Shown here: positions 11,150 through 22,448 of the stretch, piece after piece | Layout: the number at the start of each line of letters is the position of its first letter | Numbering within the stretch: position 1 is the stretch's first letter | Source: Chloranthus sessilifolius | Taxonomy: Eukaryota; Streptophyta; Magnoliopsida; Chloranthales; Chloranthaceae | NCBI GenBank assembly: GCA_021018995.1 | Contig: CM037597.1 | Coordinates: 31,746,936 to 31,810,935 of the forward strand | DNA length: 64,000 nucleotides | Reading direction: 5' to 3' | Notes under the pieces: generated by a model | What the model was told of the DNA's origin: nothing | The model's input: the letters and a program-made list of their open reading frames with translations, nothing else | The model's database searches: none | Translations under genes and position numbers: made by a program

Positions 11150-12085
11150 CTATAGGGGGTTAGGGGTAATCTTAGTTATAATGTCAATTTTATGTTTGTC
11201 TCCTGGTGAGATTTGAGGATTTGGTGATATATCAATTTGGACGTTGATTGGAGCCTCATGATTTAATTTTAGGTTTGATTTTAATTTAGTAGTGGGAAGA
11301 GTTTTATGGATTGGTTTATCAATAGATCTGGTGATTGATTCGAGTGTGAGTGGAATGGATGATTTAGAGATAGGTTTGATAATAGGTTCAAGTTCGAGAT
11401 TTAGTTTCGAAGTTGATGAGGTGATAAGTTCGGTAGTGGCTTCAGGTTCTGAAGTGGGTGTGGTGATTGGTTCAAGAGTTGGTTCGGGAGCGAGAAAATT
11501 AATGGTTTCGGAGATCGACTTGATTATGGGTTTAGGTCCAACGTTTAGTTTTGAGATTAGTGGGATGATTGGTTCGGGTGTAGATGGCGTTATGATATGT
11601 TGATGTTTTGGTTGGAGAATTACTTCAGGAACCGGTGGGTGAGTCTGTTCAAGTATTGGTTGCAAAGTCAGTTTAGGTGTTGGTTCAGGAAACGCAAGAA
11701 TCGGTTCACTGGTAGATGAGTTATTGGGTTCGGAGGTAGGTTGGGTCAGTTCATGAATAGGTTTATTGATCTTAAGGATCAGTTGGGTTGATTTGGAATT
11801 GTATTTAATGGTTTTGGTGATAGGTTGAGTCGGATTAAGTTTGGTGATAGGACGGGCATGAAAGATGATTTCAGGTTTAATGGTGTGGGTGACAAAGTTA
11901 GTCAATTGTGGGCAGAAAGCATGCATGTGATTTGGAGGATGTTTGATTTTACGGATTAGGCTAGCTAGGTGACCTGGGGCAGGAGTGAATGAGTGTATAG
12001 ATTCACATGTGAGTTGAGGGCTTGATTGAGTATAGTCAACTGAAGAGTCGTGGAAGGTGGTGTTAGTTGGTATGGTGTTTGGCAA
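11150..12085 (-). CDS. Pro/Thr/Ser/Ile-rich repetitive protein downstream of gag in element B
   Basis: A 311-codon ORF without stops, starting at 12085 and ending with a TAG that lies inside the LTR terminus. Residues 95-255 are an irregular repeat of about 10-14 residues built on PxxEPxxxL or KPI (for example PTSEPNNSSTSEP and EPITTPTSEPEATTE). There are no cysteines of a zinc knuckle and no catalytic motif. It follows a degenerate Pro-rich gag tail and may be the C-terminal extension of gag. A purine-rich PPT is not visible between it and the LTR, which is odd. Function unknown. The open frame could reflect selection or simply a low-complexity composition poor in stop-like codons. Confidence 0.5.
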   Translation of the reverse strand: MPNTIPTNTTFHDSSVDYTQSSPQLTCESIHSFTPAPGHLASLIRKIKHPPNHMHAFCPQLTNFVTHTIKPEIIFHARPITKLNPTQPITKTIKYNSKSTQLILKINKPIHELTQPTSEPNNSSTSEPILAFPEPTPKLTLQPILEQTHPPVPEVILQPKHQHIITPSTPEPIIPLISKLNVGPKPIIKSISETINFLAPEPTLEPITTPTSEPEATTELITSSTSKLNLELEPIIKPISKSSIPLTLESITRSIDKPIHKTLPTTKLKSNLKLNHEAPINVQIDISPNPQISPGDKHKIDIITKITPNPL

Positions 12086-14649
12086 TGGTGGGTAACTAGC
12101 TCTCCTAGGTTGGTATCCTACATTAATTTTGGGGTGTTGGTGTAGATTTTGGTTTTTGTTAGGGTATTGGTTCGTGTATTGGTGTTGTTTTTGGTCATTC
12201 TAATTATATGGATGAGAGTTTATCTAGTTTTGTTCTTGGTTCGTGTTGATTTGTTTAGGGTTTAGGGTCTTCATTTTTGGGTTATTAGGAGAAGCTCCCT
12301 CATATGTTAGCATCGAGAAAGAGAAATCTCTATTCTTAATGTGCCATTGTATGCACAAGGCACGTAGATGAAGACTAGAGAAGTCAGGGTAATCATTTAA
12401 AACAAGAGCACTCCAAAGCCCTCGGGTATTATTAATCACGATATCTATCGCGTCCCTTTCTTTTATTTGATTCCCTATTTGGGCGGCGAGCTTTCTCCAA
12501 CGACTAACAAAGACTGCAAAGTTTTCATCAATCCTTTATTTTGTAGCCATTAGGTCGTTGAGATTAACAGCTTCATGAATTAGATATTTGTATTGGTCTA
12601 GAAATCTACTGGCTAGGTCATCGAATGTCTCGATTTTGTGGAGTGGCAAATCGGCAAACCATTTAAGGAATTCTTCTTCTAAAGATCCTTGAAAATAATG
12701 AATTAGAAGTCCGTGATTATCGCGTATTGGTCGACAGTCGTTACAAAAGAATGCCAAGTGGTGATTTGGATTTCTCGTACCGTTATACTTGTTGAATTTT
12801 GGCGGTTTAAAACCTGCAGGTACAGTAAATTCGATATCTCAGCAAAATTTGTCAAATCTGAAAGAGTGGTTTGGATGCTCTCTTTTATCCATGTAATTAT
12901 CTAGGACTTGAGTAAAGTCCTCCACGGTCATAATGGTGTTTTTCTTTGAAGTCTCAAAGACGGATTGACCTCAACAATCACGACTGAATAAGGTGCATTC
13001 GGGAGGTGACACTGGTGGTGTCTGCAACCTCTCTTAGTGTTTGTTTTCTAAGTTTACCTGTTCATCGATGACACGTCCTTGATCATCCACAACCTATTGG
13101 CCACAGATGCCTTGGTACAAACCAGCCAAAGCTCGAAGTAGAATCTCATATTCTTATCCTCCTTTTGACAGTGTATGGACACTGAGGTTTACAATTTGTT
13201 TGGTGGTACAATTTAGCCTTGTGACAGCCCGATTTTCCCTAAGCCACAAAAACCTACACAATATTTTTCTTCTCTTATTACACACCAAAATTCAGGGAAA
13301 ACCGGACCATTGGATCACACATCATAATCCGAACACAGAAATTACTTGGTATTATCCACGTACCAACATGGAAAAACAAAGCAGATATTAAACATACCTG
13401 AAAATGTAAAATTTGATATCACCAGGCAGATCTAAAACTTTAACTTTATACATATCAAGTCCAAAGACTTAAAGCCCCAAAATCCACCATACAAACCCAA
13501 AAGTGCCCAGTCCAGAACTCACCTAAGGTAAAATTCTCCAAACGGAGATCCTAAGCCTTTCTCCAAAGTCTGCTCCTGATCCTCACCTGTACCTTTGATG
13601 AATAGTCGAGGGATGAGCTACATCTAAGCTCAGTAGAGAAACATCAATAACATGCATATTATCACATCACACATATATCTTATAACAAAATCGAACATCC
13701 TTCTCACATAAAGACTCACAATTTAAAAAATATTTGACTTGAAGCAAGACTAATATCACACACGAATTTTTTCTTTGTTTAAAGCTTAAACACATGATTT
13801 CAAAACTTATTCTCATAACAAAAGAAAAACTTAAACTGATAACTTAAATAATCCCCGAGCACTATAGCATCGAGCCCCGATGGAATACCCACCATCGTCA
13901 TTCAATTGAACCCTTTTAATATGTTACACAAGCCTCTTCGATGGAGGTGACTTGCGGAATGAATCTTACCTCAGAATGATAATCAAAGAGCAGATATCTT
14001 GCTACACCGGATTCACAATTTACCATAAAATGGTAATCAAAGAGTAGATATTCTGCTGCACCATATTCACAATTTGTACGGATATACCGCCATACCGGTT
14101 TGGTATCATTCATAACCTTAAATCAAAGTGCAACAATAACTTATAGTTCATCACCGTGTATTGTGGTAATTTATATTAAGTTTGGAGTTTCAAAACTTTC
14201 ACACCATAGGTTTGAAGTTTCAAATCTTTCACACACGCATATCTGATTTCACACACACACACACACACATATACACTTTTGATGTTCAAAACCATAAAAG
14301 AACTTCATGCTATCCAAATGACAAGTTTCATAAATCACACTTATATTTCTCACATCACAAAATTCATGCTAAATACATGACAAATTACGCACCACACACA
14401 TGTCTTATCATATCATAAAATGCATACTAATCGTAACCAATACACATGTTAAGGATTTTTCCCTACCTCACACGAAGTCACACTCAAGTCCTTAGCTCAA
14501 ATTTAGCCTTCCAAGCCCAAGGCTCAAGTTCACACATAACACATATGAGTTTATGAACACAACGTCAAAATGATGAAAAACAGGAAGAAAATAGGTCTTC
14601 CCCAAAGTCTGGAACTAAAAAACAAAACCCAAACTTAACTGTTCAAAAT

Positions 14650-14975
14650 TGACCGGTCGAATCCCAAATCGACCGATCGGTTTTCCCTCTGAAACCAGAC
14701 CATATTCACCCAACTAGTCGATCTTCCAAATCGACCGGTCGGATTCCACGATCGACCGGTCGAATTAATTTGACCAATCGAACTCCCCAAAACTATATTT
14801 TATAAACTTTCTGTTTTATGAAAATCAACCAGTCGAATTAATTTCAACCGGTCAGTTTTCAAAATCGACCGGTCGATTTCCATTTGGTCGGTCGGTTTCG
14901 GGCTAAAATCTTTAGATCTCCAGACTTGACAAAATCGATCAGTCGGTTTCTTAATTCGATCGGTCGATTTTGTCA
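14650..14975. repeat. Array of GACCGGTC palindromes in the LTR of element C
   Basis: About ten copies of a 14-16 nt palindrome AATCGACCGGTCGATT or close variants (for example near 14650, 14669, 14731, 14752, 14828, 14850, 14866, 14936, 14957), spaced 17-40 nt apart. The core contains a CpG. Confidence 0.88.
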
Positions 14976-15277
14976 GATTTCACCCAGTTCGGGTTTGGAC
15001 TTCTCAAACCCATTTTCCTTCAAATTTTTACCTTTCTTCTTCTAATTTTTCATCCATAAACATAAATCAAATTAACTCAACTCGAAATCATAATTTTAAC
15101 ACAATTTCCATACCTTACATTGATCAATTTCTAAATTCACGCTCTCACACGCAACTAGGGTTTCAAAATTTGAAGCTTTTGATTCCACATGATCCCAAGT
15201 CCGCGATCTCATGCAAAACCTTAAATCCTTGCATGCACAAGCCCACGTACACAAGCTCTCTCCCTTCTCTTTACTCT

Positions 15278-15279
<2 letters not shown>

Positions 15280-15310
<31 letters not shown>
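15280..15310. repeat. (CT)n microsatellite
   Basis: About 15 CT units inside the LTR of element C. It causes a spurious Arg-Glu-repeat ORF on the minus strand. Confidence 0.95.
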
Positions 15311-15311
<1 letters not shown>

Positions 15312-15576
15312 AGAACCCAAAGCATAAGAGAAATAACTTCTCTTGCCTAAAAACCCCTTTTTATGTTTTAAAGATAGGCTTGTGTGTTAAAATACACCGA
15401 AGCTTGGTGTATATGAAATCATCTAATGACCCACACACCATCTAAACCAACCTTTTTCACTTAAGACTCAACCCCAAATAACTTACTTAATGTTTTTCAC
15501 AAAGTCAGGTATGTGACCAGTAGGACACGCACACCAAGGCATACTGTTCACAAGTCAAAAATTTTGGGATGTTACA

Positions 15577-15594
15577 TTCTTCCCACCTTATAAA
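15577..15594 (-). other. Polypurine tract of element C
   Basis: The minus strand reads ATAAGGTGGGAAGAA directly before the LTR start TGTAACATCCC. Confidence 0.7.
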
Positions 15595-16094
15595 ATTTTT
15601 ATCCTCGAAAATTGACATAATTAGTAACATGCGTTTCAAGGGAGTACGCCGAAAACTAGTCACACACACCAAGATCTAATCACATACTAATCACATACTT
15701 AGGTTGGAAAGTGTCCATATCCTAATCCGAAAGCTACATAAGGCAACAGTTCTAATACTGACATCAAATCCATACATCCTTCCCTCGAAAACCCACGCAT
15801 CAAAAATCTACATAAATGAGTACCATTTCCATTCTATAATGACCCAAAGCCCTTCACATTGCATCCTTTAGAAGTTTCTAAGACCAGCCATATTGAAAAT
15901 TTTAACCATTCACATATTTATTGTTTTAATTGAAAACCTGTACCTCTAAAGTTACCATTATTCACAAGTTATTATCATCCAAATTTTGAAATATCCAACT
16001 TATTTTTCTTTAATTATCTCATTCTCAATCTGAAGTCCGTAGCTATCTCTCGACCCCCACATCTAGGTATCCTTTTCACTATTCAACTTCTTCC
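15595..16094. other. Non-coding 3' interior remnant of element C
   Basis: Begins with the TATCCTCGAAAATT motif that also follows the PPT of element E. No coding similarity is seen. Confidence 0.6.
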
Positions 16095-16689
16095 AAACTA
16101 GGGTTATCAAATCATGTGTTTAAGCTTTAAACAAAGAAAGAATTTGTGTGTAATATCAGCCTTGCTCCAAGTCAAATATTCTTTAAATTGTGAGTCTTTA
16201 TGTTAAAAGCATGTTCAATTTTGTCATAAGATATATGCGTGATGTGATAATATGCATGTTATTGATGTTTCTCTACTGAGCTTAGATGTAACTCATCCCT
16301 CGACTATACATCACAGGTACAGGTGAGGATCAGGAGCGGACTTTGGAGAAAGGCTTAGGATCTCCGTTTGGAGAATTTTACCTTAGGTGAGTTCTGGACT
16401 TGGCACTTTTGAGTTTGTATAGTGGATTTTGGGGCTTTAAGTCTTTGGACTTGATATATATAACATTGAAGTTTTAGATCTGCCTGGTGATATCAAATTT
16501 TACATTTTCAGGTATGTTTGATATCTGCTTTGTTTTTCCATGTTGGTACATGAATAATACCAAGTAATTTCTGTGTTTGGATTATGAAGTGTGATCCGAC
16601 GGTCTGATTTTCCCTAAATTTTGGTATGTAAGATGAGAAGAAAAATATTGTGCAGGTTTTTGTGGCTTAGGGAAAATCGGGCTATCACA
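16095..16689 (+). repeat. Inverted copy of the LTR head in element C
   Basis: This is the reverse complement of about 13220-13810. It ends with GGGCTATCACA, the inverse of the LTR start, and contains AGATCTGCCTGGTGATATC, the inverse of about 13417-13435. The two arms could form a stem of about 590 bp. Confidence 0.92.
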
Positions 16690-16890
16690 ATTGGTTTTAA
16701 AGATAGGCTTGTGTGTTAAGCCAATACACCCAAGCTTGGTGTACCCACACACCATCTAAACCAACCTTTTTCACTTAAGACCCAACCCCAAATAACCTAC
16801 TTAATGTTTTTCACAAAGTCGGGTACGTGACTAGTTGGGCACGCATACTGAGGCATACTATTCACAGGTCAAAATTTTTGGGATGTTACA
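16690..16890 (-). repeat. LTR tail of element C (second copy)
   Basis: Direct copy of about 15360-15576, ending GGGATGTTACA at the TSD. Confidence 0.92.
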
Positions 16891-17455
16891 AGCCTTGTAC
16901 CGCTATCTGTTCTATTGTTGTGATTGGTATTTGGTGGAGTGAAAGGAAATTCTTCACATTCGCTAGCCATATTTACCTGACCACGATCTTAGGCTATCTG
17001 TTGAGACTACCCAACACCATACTCGAGATTATTATGGAAGCCCCATAAGGATGAGTCATTATTATATAAGTTTAATTTTCTGATGCCTAACATTTTTTTT
17101 AAAAGTCGATAGCACGAGCACTCAATCTCACAAGTTTTATGAGTAAGGCAAAAGAGTATTCCTATTCTACTCTGAGTACGTAGGCTTCCTTATCGAATAT
17201 GAGGCTTCTCCGGGTCAACAAGGGGTGGGAACAATCTTTGCCTGATTAAGTCTTACGAGAAGGTCCGATGTGTAGGAAGTACTCCAAATCAAATCCCCAA
17301 AGAGATGATCACACCGGCCCTCTCACAACATAGGGGGGTAATAGGAGAATGGTTCCTACAAAAATGCCTACTATGCATGTTAGTATGTGTTAAAAGTAAT
17401 AAAAGAAAAGGAAAAAACTCAAATTAATTAAAATGGGGCAGCCGTAGCAAAAGGA

Positions 17456-17473
17456 GTCCCATTGTGATCGCCA
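17456..17473 (-). other. PBS candidate of element B
   Basis: The minus strand reads TGGCGATCACAATGGGAC, 3 nt from the LTR end, and starts with TGG as a tRNA-primed site should. I do not assign the tRNA. A similar TGGCGATCACAA string occurs at 17651-17662 inside the LTR. The leader from 16971 to 17455 shows no gene. Confidence 0.6.
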
Positions 17474-18175
17474 ATCTGTTGGTACACGTTTTTCAGGAAC
17501 TCTCTTGAATTCGGAAAAATGGCCCAATATGGTCGCATGGGACTCTATTTGTGAAAAGGGGGAGAAGAGATTTACCAATGAGGGTATTTATATGTCCACC
17601 TGCATGGAAATATTGTTAGTTGCAACTGAATTTAATATATACCTGGGTTGTGATCGCCATCTACAGATGTTTATCGACGTTGTAGAATGTCATTGATCCC
17701 GAGGATGAGCGGGGGGTTTGGATTTAGACTCCTATACTAAATATCGGCCTGCTAGCTATAGCAGCTAGGTTTGCCTAAGATTTTAACTAATTTGGGGTTT
17801 TTCTAATCCTAAATAATCTAACTAAAGGGGTATGTTGGCCCCTTATGCGCAGGAGGATCGAACCTATTCCCGAGTACCCTCTGTTGGCTCCCTTGGGAAA
17901 ATCAGTTTGATGGTTATGATTGATTTTGAAAATATGATGAGAATATGGGATGTGACCCTGATTGGATCTAAGTTGAGAATTTCGATAGGGGTTTCCTAAT
18001 GGTTGAATCTAAAGCTAGCTTTATTTCTCTTCGGACTACTTGAGAATCGAAGTAGACGGCCCACCTCAATTAGAATTCAACTCAATTCTATTGCAGAATC
18101 TCAAAGCCATCCTCGAGAATTCCAAAGAGAAAAAGCAAGTGAATGATGTGTGTAGAGAATGAATGGGATAGGGGG

Positions 18176-18184
18176 TATTTATAG
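18176..18184 (-). promoter_or_regulatory. TATA box of the element B LTR
   Basis: The minus strand reads CTATAAATA. The hairpin array begins about 10 nt upstream in transcription sense. The left LTR remnant has CTATAAAA at 2151-2158 in the same relation to its array. Confidence 0.6.
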
Positions 18185-18189
18185 GTACG

Positions 18190-18640
18190 GCGAATTATAT
18201 GCTTGGAGTCCAGCGTATGATTCAAAATTATACGCTGGAAGTCTGACATATATTTAAGATTATATGCTAAGACTCTAGCATATAATGAATTACACATTGT
18301 GGTTCCAACGTATAATTCAGGCGGCTAAGGCGGAGGTCAGTCAACGTGACTGGATGGGTTTGAGAGTCCCAGTCCAAAACGGGCTGATTATACGCTGGTA
18401 TAATCAGTCCCAGTCCAAAATGGACTGAATTATATGCTTTGTTTTAGTGTATAATCCGGAGAGCAGTTCGGTTCACGAAGTATTTGAGTCCTAGTCCAAT
18501 ACAAACCAATATACGTTGATTATATGTTGTGATTCCAGCATATAATCAGGAACTCATCCCGAGCTAGGTCGAGTCCAATTATACGCTGGGAGTCTAGTGT
18601 ATAATCAATTATACGCTAGAGCTCTAGCATATAATTATCA
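18190..18640. repeat. Array of about seven hairpins, word AATTATACGCT
   Basis: Units of about 30 nt with 10-12 nt arms AATTATACGCT / AGCGTATAATT and a variable loop often containing GGAGTC or GAGCTC. Clear units lie near 18193, 18226, 18252, 18425, 18509, 18577 and 18608. AT-rich arms with one CpG. Confidence 0.88.
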
Positions 18641-18759
18641 GAAAGAGGGTTTCAAGATTATTGAAAAATGTTAGTTTTTCCATAAATCTGGGCAATGTCA
18701 GTAGTTGACTGAAAAATTTTGTATACTCCGAGAGGTTGAAAATGGGGTGTCTACAGGTG

Positions 18760-20347
18760 GTGCATCAAAAGTAATGCACTCAACCTCACTTGGAATCTCG
18801 AGTTCGATCATAGGCTTCAACTTTTGACCATTGACCTTTATAACTCTATTATCTTTAGGGTCAAGAATATTAACCGGTCCATGAGAAGAGAAATCAATGA
18901 CAACGTAAAGGCCATCCCTTCGGGAACGTAATTTTCCCGGAAAGATGCATAATTTGGAATTAAAGAGCTACACACATTGTTCGGGCACAAAGGTCTTTCT
19001 CAAAATGTATTTATCATTGAAAACATTCGTCTTTGCCTTGTACAACTTGACATTCTCATAAGCCTCATTCTCAAACTCGTCTAACTCGTCAAGTTGGAGA
19101 CGACATTGAGATCCGGCTTTTAACATATCAAAATTAAAGGCCTTCATAGCCCAATAGGCGCGATGTTCCAAATCAACCAGTAGGTGACAAGATTTCCCGA
19201 ATACCAAATGATAGGGAGACATCCCTATAGGAGTTTTGTAAGTCATACGGTATGTCCAAAGGGCATCATTTAAACTCAGGGTCCAATCTTTACGATCAGG
19301 TTGCACTATTTTCTCAAAGATTTTTTTAATTTCTTGGTTCAAAACCTCAACTTGGCCACTAGTTTGTGGGTGGTAGGGTGTAGCAATGCAATGAGTAACA
19401 TAATATTTTTTAAGCAAGCTCTCAAAGTACCGGTTGTAAAAATGGCTACCACCATCACTTATAATGGTTCGTGGAGTTTCAAATCGGGAAAAAATATTAT
19501 ACTTGAGCAAATTCACCACAACGTTATGATCATTCGTCCTGGTAGTAATGGCTTCTACCCATTTTGTCACGTAATCAACCGCTACCAATATGAACAAATT
19601 ACCACAAGATTACAGAAAAGGCCCCACTAAGTCAAAACCCCATGAAGTCAAGATCCCATTCGTCGAAAAATTTCACAATTAAAATCAGGTTAAACGACAT
19701 CATGTCCCGACGAGACATTGCCCCTTTATGTTGGCATCATGTACAAGCTTTACAAAATTCATGCGCATCCTTCAATAAGGATGGCCACTAGAAACCGGAT
19801 TGCAAAACCATAGCAGTGATTTTCTTACCTTCAAATTGCTCGCCACATGCATGAGAGTAGCAAAACGTGAGGATGACATGAACTCGTCCTCAGGCACACA
19901 CCGTCGGATAACCTAATCCGAACACACCTTGAAAATTTTCAGATCCTCTCAAAAATAAAATCGAATCTTTGAAAAGAAAAGATCTTTAGAGTTCTTATCC
20001 GAATGCGAAGGAATCCGGCTGGTAGCTAGATAATTTATAGTGTAAGCATACCATGGTGCTGATTTAGTAGTGATGGAAAAATGTTTCTCATCAGGGAACG
20101 ATTCTTTGATTGATATTTCATCAATCGCTTCCTCTACTGCAATCCTCAAGAGGTGATCCGCGACAACATTCTCAACTCCTTTCTTACATGGATTTCAAAG
20201 TTAAACTCTTGGAGGAGAAGAATCCATCGAATCAATATTAGCTTGGTGTCCTTTTAGGAGAGAAGGTATTTTAACGCAGAATGATCATAAAAAATAAGAA
20301 TTTTGGAACCTAAGAGATATGATCGGAACTTGTCCAACGCGTAAACC
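18760..20347 (-). pseudogene. RNase H end and integrase of element D
   Basis: From 20347 the frame opens with the RNase H motif YALDKFRSYLLGSKILIFYD, then decays through a stop-rich linker. An intact 209-codon ORF (19597-18968) is the integrase core. Its DDE residues are all visible: Asp in VAVDYVTKW, Asp in IISDGGSHF, and Glu in [17 protein letters not shown]. Typical motifs [16 protein letters not shown] and [19 protein letters not shown] follow. The remaining C-terminus continues past a stop at 18967 to 18760 (PVNILDPKDNRVIKVNG and following). The zinc-binding N-terminal region is too degraded to place exactly. The sequence is cut at 18757 by element B. Confidence 0.9.
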
Positions 20348-21046
20348 TGTAACAGCCCGACTTTTCCCCTTCTCGTAAATGGGAAAGGTCGCGCCGGCGG
20401 ATCACCTAACATGATCCTGTCATATAAGGGCATCGTGTACAAAGTGTTACATATGCGGAAGCGAATTTAATTAACTCTGATATGAAGAAATATGGCAACA
20501 ACTGATATCCATTCCTTTATCTAAGCAGTAAATTGAACAGGAAATATAAACAGAAACCTATACCTGAAGTAGTAAACTATCTTAATTCACACTGCTGTTT
20601 ATACATATTTAATGTTTAAAAACAAATCTCTATCTCTCCCAAAGCTCTCAAGGAAAGAAGTCCTCGTAGAACCTTCCTCCTCGTCCTCCTCCTCAGACTG
20701 GTAGGTAGGATCAGCTTCGTGCTCAGGGTCTTGAGCAATATCTGCAACTAAGACATAAAGTCGTAGGATGAGCTATCATCAAAGCTCAACAGAGAAAATT
20801 AAAATGCTAATTTATATGTTAGATTATCCATTCATGTCTAGATACAAAATAAAACGAAACACATGTCATCTTATATTAGGTATATTCTAGCATCCATATA
20901 TCTTAGCAGTATATAACAAAACAAGCACTAAATCAGGCAATTATTGTATCATGCTGACAATGCTGACATATTCACGCTGACAAGGAATCAAGCGAGATCA
21001 ATGAATCATACTAAAACAAGACATGTACAAGAACAAGAAACAAGAA

Positions 21047-21222
21047 ACTCAAGCTCCCGAGTTAGCGGGATCACTTGTCAAGCTCCCGAGTTAGCGGGAT
21101 CACTTGGACGGGATATCAAGCTCCTGAGATAGCGGGATCACTTGGACGAGATATCAAGCTCCAGAGTTAGCGGGATCACTTGGACAAGATATCAAGCTCC
21201 CGAGTTAGCGGGATCACTTGTT
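21047..21222. repeat. 38-bp tandem repeat, five units
   Basis: Unit TCAAGCTCCCGAGTTAGCGG followed by GATCACTTGGACGGGATA; the first junction lacks the last 9 nt. The other LTR has four units. Confidence 0.92.
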
Positions 21223-22448
21223 TCAAGATGAATTAAAGACGTGTACATGACATCAAGGATAACAGAACATGAACAATGCATGCTAACATATATGCAACAA
21301 CATCATGAACAGATATGATATAGCAAAACTGAACTAGTATCACTGAGTTAGCATAACTATTCATATTCATGCGTTGAAACTGGTCTTATTATCATTCGTA
21401 CATAACTGATCGTATCATCATTTATAATCACACATCTAATTGAATTAGCCTAATAGTCCTACGGCACACTACTTGAATCCTTATCATGCATATTTATTCA
21501 TCAAAACTTAACACGTGCATAGTCATGCAAAGGCATTTATTTAAACTGAAATTAGCATAATCATTAATAGTCATCTATTGAACTGAGCTAACTATTCATC
21601 AAAACTGGTCTAGCATCTTCATTCATTAGTCATACATCAAATCTGACCTATATTTTTATCATTATTTATAAATTCATCTATCTCTAGCCATGATTATTAT
21701 ACATGATTATACATGAGCAATACATGATCATTATTAATCAGAACCATTCCTCTAAACTGATAGAGTATTATCTCGTTATCACTATATATTTGAGCATCAT
21801 CCTTTAACCATAAATCAACACTGAATTCATTAGTATCATATCCATCCCAACTGACATGAGTTCATTATACAAACTGGCATTATCACATGCGTTTGTCATC
21901 AACAAAATTAATTGGCATCCTTATAAATCTCTAATTATCATTTAAAATTGCCTTTATATTCAAAGATTATCATACTGACATATATTCATAGAATAATCCT
22001 ATGTCGAGCTGAACTAGCATGATTCGAGCATCAAAATTCATGGTATAAACATATATGGCTTTGATCTTACTATCATCATAGCTTAGTATTCCTCAGCAGA
22101 ACTAGCATAACTAGCATATGGATTAAACTAACATAAGCATAACTATAATTTGCTAATCAGGAATGAATTCAAAAATAAAATATAAATTAATAATGTAAAC
22201 TCCCTACCTTACACCAGGTTTACGTGTAACTAGTTTCCCGTACACGCTCGTCTTCAAGCAAACGCGTCATGTGTACCAAGTGGCACCTAGAAATATCGTT
22301 CATAGGTTTAGTATTTTTAATAGTTTATTGGGTCAACATAGATCCCAAATATGGACCATTTATGGTCCCAAGTCTCATGGTCAAACTCAGCAAGTCAACC
22401 CAACACAAACCCCTGACAGAGGTGTCGCCAAGTGTGTCAGATGCAGGG

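Larger units (their letters stand above)
13220..15576 (-). repeat. 3' LTR of element C (2357 bp)
   Basis: TG...CA ends. A minus-strand TATA-like ACATAAAAAG sits near 15352-15361. The terminal 215 bp are repeated at 16690-16890. Confidence 0.88.
13220..16890 (-). mobile_element. Element C: rearranged Tekay/Del-type LTR element
   Basis: TSD AGCCT is perfect (13215-13219 and 16891-16895). It has one full LTR (13220-15576), a PPT, about 500 bp of non-coding 3' interior, an inverted copy of the LTR head (16095-16689) and a direct copy of the LTR tail (16690-16890). No gag or pol remains. The LTR starts TGTGACAGCCCGA and ends GGGATGTTACA; together with the PPT-adjacent TCCTCGAAAAT this resembles element E, hence the Tekay-type call. 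Confidence 0.88.
12200..16970 (-). pseudogene. gag of element B, interrupted by element C
   Basis: Gag starts at ATG 16970 (MASECEEFPFTPP), runs to 16891, then resumes at 13219 after element C. The capsid region 12834-12536 includes a YNGTRNP motif, LLIHYFQGSLEEEFLKWF and FDDLASRFLDQYKY, the pattern of Tat/Ogre gag in legumes and other plants. After a stop at 12535 it continues through VSRWRKLAAQIG and the 12439-12224 segment. Several stops lie in the N-terminal 150 residues (13180-12840) and after 12224. No CCHC zinc knuckle is seen. The TSD AGCCT of element C lies in this coding sequence, so gag predates C. Confidence 0.78.
10990..18756 (-). mobile_element. Element B: Tat/Ogre-like retrotransposon with gag only
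   Basis: Reading right to left: LTR 17477-18756, PBS, 5' leader, gag, a Pro/Thr-rich ORF, and a left LTR remnant (10990-11149 plus 2150-2674). Element C (13220-16890) interrupts gag. Without C the internal part is only about 2.6 kb and contains no protease, RT or integrase. The lineage call comes from gag. Its right edge abuts the integrase C-terminus of element D at 18757. No TSD could be checked because the left end is truncated. Confidence 0.72.
17477..18756 (-). repeat. 5' LTR of element B (about 1280 bp)
   Basis: Starts TGTTGGTACA and ends GTGTCTACA on the plus strand, with TATA box and hairpin array in the outer half. Confidence 0.72.

Noticed and set aside
11292..11603. Plus-strand Ser/Gly-rich ORF
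   Set aside because: Antisense of the repetitive ORF 11150-12085, which is on the gag strand.
15096..15320. Minus-strand ORF with Arg-Glu repeats
   Set aside because: Produced by the (CT)n microsatellite. The same artefact occurs at 49742-50032.
17650..17675. Alternative PBS and LTR start for element B
   Set aside because: TGGCGATCACAA recurs there, but the 17456 site has the better continuation and a TG start 3 nt away.
19301..19630. Plus-strand 109-codon ORF
   Set aside because: Antisense shadow of the intact integrase ORF of element D.
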